Positions 18,943 to 27,716 of a DNA stretch of 62,270 nt are shown here, piece by piece (within the stretch, counting starts at the first letter, position 1; each line of letters begins with the position of its first letter). Where the stretch lies: assembly GCF_010820665.1 (NCBI RefSeq), contig NZ_JAAIKC010000020.1:1-62270 (forward strand), read 5' to 3'. This stretch comes from Paenibacillus sp. SYP-B3998 (GTDB lineage: Bacteria; Bacillota; Bacilli; Paenibacillales; NBRC-103111). The position numbers and the translations under genes were made by a program. Under the pieces are notes generated by a model. The model saw nothing but the letters and a program-made list of their open reading frames with translations, ran no database searches and was not told the origin of the DNA.

Positions 18943-20358
18943 CTATTTCAGCATTAGCTTCATATGAAGCACATGTTTTGTATCCGGTCCCACCAAAGCA
19001 TGCTTGGACCTACGGAACCCTACAATCCACAACACTTGACCCGAAGCATCCACCAATAAGGGGATGACTTCACGTCGGCTTAACGGCATCTTAGCATCAA
19101 TGAACATATCTTTTACCTTTTTGGACCCGTTTAAACCATGTGGTTCCAAGCGATCCCCCGGCTTGCGGCTCCTTATAGAAAGCGGCAACTCCAGTTGATC
19201 GAGATCTAGATATACATCCATGGCCGTTAATGAATGAACAGAAGCTAAAGTCGATGCGGAGTAAATCAAAGAGTAAACAAGCTTAATATCTGCCTCGGGC
19301 AGGCTCATCTCGCTAGCACTCAATTCGACCTGATACTGATAAGGACGAAGAGAAGGAGCAAATGACTGAAAGTGAACCGCTTCATATTCTCTCACTATAT
19401 AAAGCTGTTCATCCACCTCAAGAACATGATTAGAAGCCCTTTGCTTCAAAATCAACTCACGAATCGATTCGACTTTTGTAAAGTCCAGCCTATCCATTCC
19501 CAAACAAAGACAGTTTAATATTAATTTAATCAAACGCCTTTGTAAAGCAACGTGCAGTTCGGTGAAGCTTGCCCTTTCCAAGCGATACATTTCGTGACAC
19601 TTAGTTACGATTCGCTTAAAAACCTGCAAGGTTTCCTTTTCTAAATAGTCATCCTCTTCGCACATCAATTCCGTTAATCGATTCAATGACTCCGAAAACT
19701 GCTCATTATACTGCTTCAGCATAGGCAGCACATCGAGTCGAACCTGATTACGAAAGTACTTTCGCAGCGCGTTGCTGCTGTCTTGGCAATAAGCAATTTC
19801 GTGCTCGGCACAGTATTGCACAAGTTCTGATTTGTATATACGTAGAAAAGGTCGGATCAGTTCCACTTTTTTTTCTAGCCTTCGTTCGGGCATGCCTACG
19901 AGTCCTGATGGTCCTGTTCCACGAAGCAAACGCATCATAACTGTCTCTGCCTGATCATCCGCATGGTGCGCGAAGGCAATACACTGTGCTTGATGTTTAT
20001 CCGCCACTTCATGTAGAAAAGCATATCGTTTCTCACGTGCAGCAGCCTGCCCATTCATTGATGTCTCTTCAATATACGCGGGCACGTCAATATCACCGAT
20101 TTCACAAGGTAATTCGAGACGAGCAGCAAGAGCTACTACGAAATTAGCTTCTTCATCCGATTCCGCGCCTCGAAAACGATGATTGACATGAGCAACGACT
20201 AGCTTCCAACCATAACGACGTGAAAGCGTAAAAAGGACATGAAGCAGTGCCACAGAATCAGATCCACCCGATACTGCAATAACTACCACATCCCCCGAAT
20301 CGATAAGCTTTTGTTCTATAATTCTTTGTTCCACCTTGGCAACAAGATTCGTGTCCAT
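18943..20358 (-). CDS. tilS: tRNA(Ile)-lysidine synthase
   Basis: Modifies C34 of the CAU-anticodon tRNA-Ile to lysidine so it reads AUA. It has 471 residues. The N-type ATP pyrophosphatase loop is SGGSDS (30-35), and HHADDQAETVMMRLLRGTG forms the second conserved block. The C-terminal region (from about 390) carries RSRKPGDR and KKVKDMFIDAKMP, typical of TilS. It is essential in most bacteria. Confidence 0.96.
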   Translation of the reverse strand: MDTNLVAKVEQRIIEQKLIDSGDVVVIAVSGGSDSVALLHVLFTLSRRYGWKLVVAHVNHRFRGAESDEEANFVVALAARLELPCEIGDIDVPAYIEETSMNGQAAAREKRYAFLHEVADKHQAQCIAFAHHADDQAETVMMRLLRGTGPSGLVGMPERRLEKKVELIRPFLRIYKSELVQYCAEHEIAYCQDSSNALRKYFRNQVRLDVLPMLKQYNEQFSESLNRLTELMCEEDDYLEKETLQVFKRIVTKCHEMYRLERASFTELHVALQRRLIKLILNCLCLGMDRLDFTKVESIRELILKQRASNHVLEVDEQLYIVREYEAVHFQSFAPSLRPYQYQVELSASEMSLPEADIKLVYSLIYSASTLASVHSLTAMDVYLDLDQLELPLSIRSRKPGDRLEPHGLNGSKKVKDMFIDAKMPLSRREVIPLLVDASGQVLWIVGFRRSKHALVGPDTKHVLHMKLMLK

Positions 20359-20390
20359 CTGCCAGTCCTTTCTCTTCTAACCCCATCCTT

Positions 20391-21296
20391 TTACCAGTAA
20401 ATATAGACGGTTGCCCCGAAAACAAATAACGAAGCGGCAAAGCAAATTTTTAACCAAGGCATCTTGAGAGAAGACGGGGAGAGCTTTCTAGTTGCAATCA
20501 AGTTTTTCCAATAATGATAAGCTTCTTGCGAAGTTTTCAACTGCCCATTTAATGCTTGTTGCAGAAAAGGTGCAATTCTCGCAGCGGCTGCGCTTTCCCG
20601 AATAATCATTTGGAGATGTTCAATTTCACGATTCTGCGGAAGCGTCTGTGAAAAAACAGCAAAGCGATCTTTGTGATCGAGCGCCTTTAATAAGAGGATC
20701 GCAAATGAGAATAAGTCATAGCTTTCTTCCGCAACCCGCTCTCCCATCTTCCAAAAACCTCGGTCATACACCTCAGTTAATTGTTTAATAGCCCTACCTT
20801 TAAGTGTTACTCCGCCAAAATCGATTAAATCTACATCACCGTAGTTAGAAACAATCATATTTTCAATCTTCAGATCGCCAAAAATATAACCACTTTTATG
20901 AAGCTCGGTTAGCTTCCTCAAAAGGTTCGTCCCAATGACATAAATCCAATCCTGTCCACGCTTATGTATGAATTCAGAAATCGTCATCCCCTCAATGTAC
21001 CTCATTACGCAAAAAGGGATTTCTTTACCTTGCACGATCATGTCATCTACATCAATCAAAAAATTTTTAAACGATGTTTCTGTTAGAGATAATGCATGCA
21101 GCGAGTTAATCTCGGACTGATGATCTACCGTTTCATGTCCTGCTTTGAGTGCGTATCTAGCAGTTCCTCTACGTACGAGAGCGACAACTCCGTTAGAACC
21201 AGCACCTAATAAACGTTCGACTACATAAACCCGACCGTTCCATTTTCCTTGGATTTCTGATCCTGGACGAAATGCATCCTCATACCACGTAGTCAC
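20391..21296 (-). CDS. yabT: Membrane-anchored Ser/Thr protein kinase (YabT-like)
   Basis: A 301-residue Hanks-type kinase with a single C-terminal membrane segment (about 281-299, ICFAASLFVFGATVYIYW). Kinase features are a glycine loop GAGSNGVVALV, ALKAGHE with the ATP lysine, the catalytic loop FGDLKIENMIVSN (FGD replaces HRD), and DFGG. In B. subtilis YabT is a sporulation kinase that phosphorylates RecA and AbrB; abrB is also in this window. It overlaps the VWA gene by 17 bp, as in the yabS-yabT pair next to tilS. Confidence 0.88.
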   Translation of the reverse strand: MTTWYEDAFRPGSEIQGKWNGRVYVVERLLGAGSNGVVALVRRGTARYALKAGHETVDHQSEINSLHALSLTETSFKNFLIDVDDMIVQGKEIPFCVMRYIEGMTISEFIHKRGQDWIYVIGTNLLRKLTELHKSGYIFGDLKIENMIVSNYGDVDLIDFGGVTLKGRAIKQLTEVYDRGFWKMGERVAEESYDLFSFAILLLKALDHKDRFAVFSQTLPQNREIEHLQMIIRESAAAARIAPFLQQALNGQLKTSQEAYHYWKNLIATRKLSPSSLKMPWLKICFAASLFVFGATVYIYW

Positions 21297-22002
21297 TCAT
21301 CATCCCGTCCTCGGCCTTTTGTATGAAAGGCTTCTCCGCCACAAACTGCAGTGTTTGCAGCAAAGCTGGACCCGTTGGAGTTGTACCCTTCATGTTTATT
21401 TTATAGAACATCTTGTCCAAATTTGCAAGCTCATTCGACCAATTCAGATCCATTTCTATTTCTTGATCTCTATTCTTTGAAGACGGAAAATGAAAGACAG
21501 CTAGTTCACTCTTCCCTGTGCGGGCTCGTAGACTAAGCAATAAATCATGAATAGCCTCGCGTACCGCGGCAAGCTTAGGCTTCATACTTGCACTGGCATC
21601 TATTAATAGAGCGACTCGCAGCGACGTGGATTCGCTCATATTATCAATCACTTGAACAACTTCAGCTCGCTGATGTGGCGGCAGTTGCTCTAACTGCGTA
21701 TGCCCTAGAATACTCTGCAGCTCTTTGCCCACGGCATGCTGAATTGTAGTCGTCACGGTCTTGTGCGTCATCATTTGTACGGTTTGCGAGAGCTGCCCTG
21801 AATTAACAATCCGGCTCATGCCACCGCCAGCCGCGGCAATCTCTCGAATTTCCTCAGACCCTAGCACACCTAACTCACCTTGATCAATAACACCAATAAC
21901 ATTTACCGTGATGCCTTCCCCGTGCGCTTGAGCTGCCGCTATAACTGGACTAAGGCCTACGTTCGAGCATCCGTCTGTAATCAGTAAAATTTGTTTCATC
22001 AT
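21280..22002 (-). CDS. yabS: von Willebrand factor A-domain protein (YabS-like)
   Basis: 240 residues. The central part reads VALLIDASASMKPKLAAVREAI, a metal-ion-dependent adhesion-site motif (DxSxS) of a VWA domain, followed by a conserved threonine near TTPTGPALLQ. The N-terminal 60 residues (ILLITDGCSNVGLSPV) look like a second, partial VWA-like half. There is no signal peptide, so it is cytoplasmic. It is translationally coupled to the kinase gene; function unknown, probably sporulation-related by context. Confidence 0.82.
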   Translation of the reverse strand: MMKQILLITDGCSNVGLSPVIAAAQAHGEGITVNVIGVIDQGELGVLGSEEIREIAAAGGGMSRIVNSGQLSQTVQMMTHKTVTTTIQHAVGKELQSILGHTQLEQLPPHQRAEVVQVIDNMSESTSLRVALLIDASASMKPKLAAVREAIHDLLLSLRARTGKSELAVFHFPSSKNRDQEIEMDLNWSNELANLDKMFYKINMKGTTPTGPALLQTLQFVAEKPFIQKAEDGMMSDYVV

Positions 22003-22149
22003 GTTATTAGCCTCCTGGCAAAAAATAAGATCTCCCTAGCAAATTTACTCCTATTTTTTCCAGTTAAGAGAGAGTTTAATCATAGAGGAGAAACAATTTA
22101 GCGTTCAACAGACAAATTCGTGAAAGTATTTAATCATTCAATGAGAAAA

Positions 22150-22191
22150 GCACAAAAGGCTGTAACAGATCTTCTGCTGTCACAGCCTTTC
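22150..22191 (-). terminator. spoIIE terminator
   Basis: Minus-strand hairpin GAAAGGCTGTGACAG/CTGTTACAGCCTTTT, seven bases after the spoIIE stop codon. Confidence 0.8.
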
Positions 22192-22198
22192 ATCATCG

Positions 22199-24703
22199 TC
22201 AACTGACTGTCTTCGGACGCTCCATCCTCGTAATCCCTGGCCAACGGAAAGTAGCCCACTCCGGCTGTCGCTTCTCCACACGTGCAACAACGACAGTCAT
22301 ATCGTCATGAATATCACCTTGGTGGTAGCGGAATATCCGCTCCAGTAAACAGTCCGCAAAATCCTGCGGGATCGTCGTATCGATTTCTTGAATCATCCGC
22401 TTCATCCATAATTCCTTGTTAACCGCATGGCCTGGCGCATCATAAATCCCGTCAGTCATCATAATGAGGATATCGCCAGACTGAAGCGCAATCGAAACCA
22501 GATCGACATCAATTTCCTGTAAAATACCGACCGGCAGGTTATTCGCCGAGATGGAAATAACCTCACTCCCCCGCTTGATGAAACTTGGAGTAGAGCCAAT
22601 TTTCATAAACGTTGTGCTTGCACTATACATATCAATCAAAGCCATATCAACCGTTGCATACATCTCGTCTGATGAACGCAGCATCAACACAGAGTTCAGT
22701 GACTTAACCGCAAGCTTCTCATCCATACCTGACTGCAGCAGCTGCTGTAGAATGGTCAAAGCTGTCGAGCTTTCCGCACGTGCACGCTCGCCATTGCCCA
22801 TGCCATCGCTAAGCGCCACGGCATACTTGCCATTACCCAGCTCCACTGTGGAAAAGCTATCTCCTGAGAATAAGTCTCCGCCTTTAGCAGCGCCGGCCAC
22901 GCCAGTTTCCACATTGTATTCCTTGGCAGAGCCGAATACGACCGTACTATACCCCTCTCCGCGCTCAAGCATCTCCTCCCTTTTCACAGCGACATTCTCT
23001 CCAAGGATTTCACTTAAGATCGGGGCGATGATCTTGCGGCACTCATCAAAACCCTTCGTATACTGATGAATGATTTCGATTTCTACATTTCCTTCGTCCA
23101 AAGAAATGATATCAATCGTATGGATGGATAAACCAAGCTCCTCCAACGCGCTGCGAATTTGCTCCTCTTGGAAGTACATCTCTTGACCTTCTCGCTTGAT
23201 TTCTTTCGCCAGGTCCTCCATTACCTGAGAAACCCCGGATAATTGATCAGCTACAAGTTGACGACTATCCATAATCTGCTTTTTCCAATGCATATCATTC
23301 TTATAGAGTCCATATTGATTTCTCATCACATCAAGCACTTGATCTGTGCGATGGCATATTTTTTTCCACTCCTGCGGAATATCTTTCTTCGTCATTTCCC
23401 CCTTCATCTCAATACTTGTCATCATGTCCGTCATAAACGTATAAGTCTGGTAAAATCTCTGATCCCAGCACTGACTCTTCTTCCAGCATGTATCACACGT
23501 TTTATGTGAGACCGCATTCATGAAATGCCCTACCTCTTCCTCTCTGCGACTCTCCGCATTTTCGGTCGTTAATTGTTTAAAGCTGCGGGCCAGCTGACGG
23601 AATACCTCAGAGAATTGTTCCACACGGCCCGCCGTAACATCACGTACACGCTTTGCGTAATCCTGCTGTGTTTTAAGGTTTTCATGCGTACCTGGCACAT
23701 ATTTGGCAAGCGTCTGAATGAGACTCCGTGGTGTTAACAGGAACAGCGCAACCGCCGCAAGCGATTCCCATGTGGAATTGATCACATCTACGCCCGTCCC
23801 CATGTAGAACGAAAGGATCGATGAACCAAGCAGCATTCCAAAAGCAACCGCCAGTCGATTGCCTTCTTTCAGAAGTCCAGCCAGCATGCCTGAGAAGGCT
23901 AGCAAGCTCATTTGATAAATTGCATTGCTATTGGCTAGACTCAGGATAAGTCCTGTTATAACACCTACCGAAGCGCCGAACGGCGCCCCACCAACAAGAG
24001 CGAACAAGAGAATTAAGTAACGCGAAAGTACATGTTCCACAGCAACAGGACCAAGCAGCCAGCTTACTGTACCCGTCATAACAGATGCTAACAAAATGAT
24101 GAGACAAATGATTTCTTCATGTTTCAAATGATAGTTTTTGCGGGTAAGTGTGAATACTGGAATAGCCTGGATGAATATTAATGTCAGGACAAGAGACAAA
24201 AGTGATTCAACCGTGATCATCATGACCGAATACCAGCTTAAATTCGAGATGACAAGCTGAGCAAACAATTGTACGAGAAACATGGCACTGAACACTTGAA
24301 GCGGTGCCAGAGAAATATCAGAACGCTCGAACTTCTCGCAAGCTTTCTGTATGAGCAGGAAGACGATCATCTCTGTTACGAGGTAGCCCGTGTGTGCTTG
24401 TAACGATAGTAAACTTCCTGCAAACACCGCGATACCCACCCCGTGCAAAAGATCTCTTCGTGTAAAATAAATCACCGCAAAAAAAGCTAAGGCGAATGGA
24501 GATAGCTGTTCTAAAATCATAGCTCGTCCGAGTAAGAAGCCCATCACAATGAGCAGCATCGCCCATTTTTTAGCAACGAATGCCTGTACAAATTTATTTT
24601 CTACTGCTGCGCTATGTGCGCTCGTTTTCGCCTTCTGCCAAAATCCGGACCATTGCCCGCCGATCACTGTGACCACGCTTCTTCTTTGCATCTTCTTGAA
24701 CAC
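22199..24703 (-). CDS. spoIIE: Stage II sporulation protein E, PP2C-type phosphatase
   Basis: Dephosphorylates SpoIIAA to activate sigma-F and takes part in asymmetric septum formation. It has 834 residues. Multiple membrane segments fill residues about 45-335, a regulatory/oligomerisation region follows, and the PP2C phosphatase domain lies at about 590-815, with ALSDGMGNGERA and MMTDGIYDAPG carrying the metal-binding aspartates. A pair CDTCWKKSQC lies near residue 405. It is transcribed from a promoter with the 21-bp spacing typical of Spo0A-activated genes (see 24732-24797). Confidence 0.97.
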   Translation of the reverse strand: MFKKMQRRSVVTVIGGQWSGFWQKAKTSAHSAAVENKFVQAFVAKKWAMLLIVMGFLLGRAMILEQLSPFALAFFAVIYFTRRDLLHGVGIAVFAGSLLSLQAHTGYLVTEMIVFLLIQKACEKFERSDISLAPLQVFSAMFLVQLFAQLVISNLSWYSVMMITVESLLSLVLTLIFIQAIPVFTLTRKNYHLKHEEIICLIILLASVMTGTVSWLLGPVAVEHVLSRYLILLFALVGGAPFGASVGVITGLILSLANSNAIYQMSLLAFSGMLAGLLKEGNRLAVAFGMLLGSSILSFYMGTGVDVINSTWESLAAVALFLLTPRSLIQTLAKYVPGTHENLKTQQDYAKRVRDVTAGRVEQFSEVFRQLARSFKQLTTENAESRREEEVGHFMNAVSHKTCDTCWKKSQCWDQRFYQTYTFMTDMMTSIEMKGEMTKKDIPQEWKKICHRTDQVLDVMRNQYGLYKNDMHWKKQIMDSRQLVADQLSGVSQVMEDLAKEIKREGQEMYFQEEQIRSALEELGLSIHTIDIISLDEGNVEIEIIHQYTKGFDECRKIIAPILSEILGENVAVKREEMLERGEGYSTVVFGSAKEYNVETGVAGAAKGGDLFSGDSFSTVELGNGKYAVALSDGMGNGERARAESSTALTILQQLLQSGMDEKLAVKSLNSVLMLRSSDEMYATVDMALIDMYSASTTFMKIGSTPSFIKRGSEVISISANNLPVGILQEIDVDLVSIALQSGDILIMMTDGIYDAPGHAVNKELWMKRMIQEIDTTIPQDFADCLLERIFRYHQGDIHDDMTVVVARVEKRQPEWATFRWPGITRMERPKTVS

Positions 24704-24731
24704 CTTCCATTTCGTCCTTATTTGTTTCTCT

Positions 24732-24797
24732 AGTATAGGGACAATCTAGCAGAAAGTTTGTCAGAATGAGTTGGTAGATTCAAAGAAATTTCCGACA
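24732..24797 (-). promoter_or_regulatory. spoIIE promoter with 21-bp spacer and candidate Spo0A boxes
   Basis: CTGACA (24764-24759), 21-bp spacer, TATACT (24737-24732). The over-long spacer is a hallmark of sigma-A promoters activated by phosphorylated Spo0A. Upstream, TTGTCGGAA (24798-24790) differs by one base from the 0A box TGTCGAA, and TTCTGACA overlapping the -35 is a further degenerate match in the opposite direction. Confidence 0.65.
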
Positions 24798-24799
24798 AG

Positions 24800-25002
24800 G
24801 GGTGCCGACTTTGTCACCACGTCCGAGCCCTTATCCCACCTTACATTTCAGATTTCACGATAAGTGGAAAAGTCTGATTGACCCGAACTTCGCCTCGCAT
24901 ATGGGGTAAATTGATGTCGATTGAAGTGGAGCTCTTTCACTCATAATATTGCTTGCCCCTTCAACGATCATTTTCCTCGCTTCTATGGTACCTTATCAAA
25001 AC
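24800..25002. other. Intergenic stretch without a recognised gene
   Basis: Between the spoIIE promoter and the yabR terminator I see no tRNA, no good reading frame and no strong hairpin. In B. subtilis a pair of tRNA genes occupies this slot; none is present here. Confidence 0.6.
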
Positions 25003-25038
25003 GCAAAAAAACCACATCTACTTAAGTAAATGTGGTTT
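25003..25038 (-). terminator. yabR terminator
   Basis: Minus-strand hairpin AAACCACAT...ATGTGGTTT followed by a run of seven Ts, just after the S1-domain gene. Confidence 0.88.
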
Positions 25039-25050
25039 GGTGCTTGTATA

Positions 25051-25635
25051 TTAATCTCTTCTTCCGCCTCGGCCACCGCGTTTGGACTCGGTATTCTTCT
25101 TCAGAGACGAAATCCGCTCTTCACTGTCTTTTAGGAAACGAGACACTTTATCTTCGAAAGAAAATGGTCTAGCGCCGCCCTGCTGCTTGTTAAAGCCGCC
25201 ACGACCACCACCACCGCCTCCGCGATTGAAGCCACCTCCGCCACCACTTGGTCTTCCGCCACCTGGACCACCACTAGGGGGACCACTGCGTTCTCCGCCG
25301 CCTGGGCGTCCTTGGTATCCAGGACGATCTCCACTTGGGCGTCCTTGATAGCTACCGCCACCTTGTCGTTCAGGACGAGCTGGTCTTTCCTCAACTGGCT
25401 TATCAATCGTCTGCTTGATTGACAATCCGATCTTGCCATCCTTGTCCACGTTAATCACTTTGACCGTTACTTTGTCTTCCAGCTTTAAATGGTCATTAAC
25501 GTCTTTCACATAATTATCCGCTATCTCTGAGATGTGAACAAGACCGGTAACTCCTTCAGCAAGCTCGACGAATGCTCCAAAGTGAGTAATCCCCGTCACT
25601 CTACCCTCTAACTTGGTGCCCACTTCAATTGCCAT
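25051..25635 (-). CDS. yabR: S1-domain RNA-binding protein with Gly/Arg-rich tail (YabR-like)
   Basis: The ATG at 25635 gives 194 residues. An S1 OB-fold occupies residues 1-75 (GTKLEGRVTGITHFGAFVEL, VHISEIADNYVKDV, GKIGLSIKQ). The next 80 residues are almost entirely Gly, Arg, Pro, Ser with RGG-like repeats, followed by a short basic end rich in GRGGRR. In B. subtilis YabR is about 128 residues and lacks so long a tail. The reading frame continues upstream through divIC's 3' end but without family similarity. It is likely a translation- or RNA-associated protein; the tail is predicted disordered. Confidence 0.9.
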   Translation of the reverse strand: MAIEVGTKLEGRVTGITHFGAFVELAEGVTGLVHISEIADNYVKDVNDHLKLEDKVTVKVINVDKDGKIGLSIKQTIDKPVEERPARPERQGGGSYQGRPSGDRPGYQGRPGGGERSGPPSGGPGGGRPSGGGGGFNRGGGGGGRGGFNKQQGGARPFSFEDKVSRFLKDSEERISSLKKNTESKRGGRGGRRD

Positions 25636-25744
25636 AAAGTAAAATGTTCCTCCCTTAAAATGTTGAAAACACTGGCTACGCCGATTATAACCGATGCAGA
25701 AACTACGGTCAACAAGGCAAATGCCTACTTCTACATCCTGCTTA

Positions 25745-26065
25745 TTACTGCGACTTCGAGACACTTAAAGGAGTCTCTCCGTTTTTAATATAATGAAAAT
25801 CTCTGCGAATGATCTGCTCCAAATATTCATCATTATGAAGTCGCGATAACTCTTTCTTCGTTTGATCATTCAATTTGCCAGCATCAGCAAGTTTCTGCTC
25901 CAAGTCGGCCATGACATTACTCTTTTCATGAAGCTTGGCGAACTGACCCCAGATATTAACACCTGCCCAGCTCATAAAACACAAAACAAAGATCATCAGA
26001 AATCGAAGTCTTCGCTTAGAGCCTTTGCTGCTGATCTTGGATGGAACGTTTGCTTGTGCTTGCAT
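25745..26065 (-). CDS. divIC: Septum formation initiator DivIC (FtsB-like)
   Basis: 106-residue bitopic division protein. A basic N-terminus (GSKRRLRFL) is followed by one membrane segment (about 21-39, FLMIFVLCFMSWAGVNIWG), then a coiled coil (45-78, with LEQKLADAGKL) and the short C-terminal region YLEQIIRRDFHYIKNGE that marks the DivIC/FtsB family. It acts with FtsL and DivIB. Its neighbours yabQ and yabR are as in B. subtilis. Confidence 0.93.
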   Translation of the reverse strand: MQAQANVPSKISSKGSKRRLRFLMIFVLCFMSWAGVNIWGQFAKLHEKSNVMADLEQKLADAGKLNDQTKKELSRLHNDEYLEQIIRRDFHYIKNGETPLSVSKSQ

Positions 26066-26081
26066 GAATAGGAATGCCCTC

Positions 26082-26657
26082 CTACTTTGAGAATAACCTG
26101 CGGCAGATCTCCATAATCTTACCTGTTAGTTTCTTGAACCAAACAGGAATTACAAAATACTTATGCGCAGGCCTAGTCATCCAGAGGAGTAATCTCCATA
26201 AAGGATAGAGCAATTGTAGCACAATTTTATACAGGAATATAGCCACAGCAAGCAAAAACCCTAAAATTATCACCGTTAGACGATATAAGCCAATAATCGG
26301 TTTAATAATCAAAAGTTCGACAGTCCTGCTAATAAAAAGATATAACGCTATAACAATTCGAATCACTAGCAAGGTAAGTTGAATGATCCACCTACTGAGA
26401 AAGGCAAAATAAAAGCAAATGCCAATCCCCATACCAAGAAAAATAAATACGCGAATCTGACCTTCATTACTGTAAATAAGCAATCGGAACACCAGGATTG
26501 TCGCCACAATCCAATACAATATGTCAATGAGCGGAATCGCCCAGCGAGGAAGTCTCAACTTACTGGAGAGCACGCGAAACACATCAAAAATCGCACCCAA
26601 AGCGATTCCACTCAGAAACATCATAAAAATCGTATGAAATTGAACATGTAAAGTCAC
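26082..26657 (-). CDS. yabQ: Spore cortex biosynthesis protein YabQ
   Basis: 191-residue membrane protein with about four or five hydrophobic segments (near 8-25, 37-57, 65-88, 93-110, 120-150) and a basic C-terminus. The N-terminus (QFHTIFMMFLSGIALGAIFDVFR) is typical of the YabQ family, which in B. subtilis is needed for cortex formation in the mother cell. The start is GTG, overlapping the yabP stop as GTGA, which implies coupled translation. Confidence 0.9.
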   Translation of the reverse strand: MTLHVQFHTIFMMFLSGIALGAIFDVFRVLSSKLRLPRWAIPLIDILYWIVATILVFRLLIYSNEGQIRVFIFLGMGIGICFYFAFLSRWIIQLTLLVIRIVIALYLFISRTVELLIIKPIIGLYRLTVIILGFLLAVAIFLYKIVLQLLYPLWRLLLWMTRPAHKYFVIPVWFKKLTGKIMEICRRLFSK

Positions 26658-26938
26658 TTAAATAATTTACCTAGAAATCCCTTGGACTTCTCCTGGGAGT
26701 TTCCATCCACATACGCTAATTCATTAACTAGCCCTTCTATGGCGACTAACCCTTGTTCCAAGCTCAAATTCTTGATGTGCAAATTTTGACCCTTAATCAT
26801 CAAGTAACCCATTTCCGTCTCAAGAAGGAATTCTTCACTATCGAAACTTTCTACGTTCAAAACTCCGGAGATCTCCAAGAGCTTGCGATTCAACATTTTG
26901 ATTTCCTGTCGTTTATTATTTCTCACGGGATCAATCAT
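26654..26938 (-). CDS. yabP: Sporulation protein YabP
   Basis: 94 residues from the ATG at 26938, which has a strong site GAAGGAGG; an in-frame start nine codons upstream lacks one. The sequence NRKLLEISGVLNVESFDSEEFLLETEMGYLMIKGQNL is the YabP/YqfC family core. Known family members are mother-cell proteins needed for late spore development, and yabP-yabQ form one operon. Confidence 0.93.
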   Translation of the reverse strand: MIDPVRNNKRQEIKMLNRKLLEISGVLNVESFDSEEFLLETEMGYLMIKGQNLHIKNLSLEQGLVAIEGLVNELAYVDGNSQEKSKGFLGKLFK

Positions 26939-27000
26939 GGCCTGTACCCCTCCTTCATCTATCACTACGATATGGGAGGATGTCCACTTTTAGAACTGCA

Positions 27001-27041
27001 AAATAGCCTAGGAACCCTTATACAGGGATCCCAGGCTATTT
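27001..27041 (-). terminator. Hairpin after rqcP
   Basis: Minus-strand inverted repeat AATAGCCTGGGATCCC/GGGTTCCTAGGCTATT followed by only four Ts; a terminator or processing site between rqcP and yabP. Confidence 0.65.
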
Positions 27042-27055
27042 GACAATCAGGCTAT

Positions 27056-27319
27056 TTACTCCAACTGAAAAGCCTCTTCCTTCAGCAAAGTATACATCTG
27101 CGCAGCGTCTTCCTTACGGGTAGACTCGGCTAGTGCTTCCACGCGAACCGTCACTTTTTTCTGACCGAATTGAATGGCAAGTTCATCTCCAACTTTTACG
27201 GTTGTACTCGCTTTCGCATCTCTACCGTTGATCCATACGCGTCCTTGGTCGGAGACATCCTTAGCAACTGTACGACGTTTGATCAGACGAGAAACCTTCA
27301 GAAACTTATCGAGGCGCAT
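27056..27319 (-). CDS. rqcP: S4-domain RNA-binding protein RqcP (YabO)
   Basis: 87-residue S4 domain protein: MRLDKFLKVSRLIKRRTVAKDVSDQGRV opens the RNA-binding fold. In B. subtilis the equivalent protein (YabO/RqcP) binds the stalled 50S subunit and assists RqcH in adding C-terminal alanine tails. It is immediately downstream of HU, with the stop of hup and the ATG of rqcP sharing one base. Confidence 0.93.
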   Translation of the reverse strand: MRLDKFLKVSRLIKRRTVAKDVSDQGRVWINGRDAKASTTVKVGDELAIQFGQKKVTVRVEALAESTRKEDAAQMYTLLKEEAFQLE

Positions 27320-27591
27320 TATTTTACAGCGTCTTTAAGCTTGTTGCCGGCTTTAAAAGCAGGAACTTTGGATTCTGCGATCACGATCGGGCTACCCGTT
27401 TGAGGGTTACGGCCTGTACGACCAGAACGTTTACGAGTTTCGAAAGTACCGAAACCGATTAATTGTACTTTATCTCCGGACGAAAGCGCATCAGTAACTT
27501 CACCAAGGAATCCGTTTAATACAGCTTCCACGTCTTTCTTAGTTAGACCGCTTTTTTCTGCAATGTTGTTGATCAAATCTGTTTTGTTCAT
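27319..27591 (-). CDS. hup: DNA-binding protein HU
   Basis: 90-residue nucleoid protein. MNKTDLINNIAEKSGLTKKDVEAVLNGF forms the dimerisation helices, GFGTFETRKRSGRTGRNPQTG is the HU signature and start of the DNA-binding arm, and AFKAGNKLKDAVK ends the protein. In B. subtilis the HU gene (hbs) is elsewhere; here it lies between mazG and rqcP. Confidence 0.97.
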   Translation of the reverse strand: MNKTDLINNIAEKSGLTKKDVEAVLNGFLGEVTDALSSGDKVQLIGFGTFETRKRSGRTGRNPQTGSPIVIAESKVPAFKAGNKLKDAVK

Positions 27592-27716
27592 GATTTTTAT
27601 TTACCTCCTAAAAATGTTTGAAGATCAAGTCTTCTATGTACCCTAACGGTTACATTTCCATATTACACCTTACACCCAACTAAGTATTCTTCTTTTTTCT
27701 TTGAAATCCTTCTAGA

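Noticed and set aside
22551..23066. 171-codon plus-strand reading frame
   Set aside because: Antisense to the phosphatase domain of spoIIE; no start signal or family likeness.
24800..25002. tRNA genes expected between yabR and spoIIE by analogy with B. subtilis
   Set aside because: No cloverleaf with a GTTCRANNC T-loop is visible on either strand.
25082..25348. Proline-rich plus-strand frame
   Set aside because: It is the reverse complement of the Gly-rich tail of the S1-domain protein; poly-Pro runs arise from reading GGN codons backwards.
25636..25764. 43-residue N-terminal extension of the S1-domain protein
   Set aside because: It overlaps divIC, has no family similarity, and a ribosome site favours the ATG at 25635.
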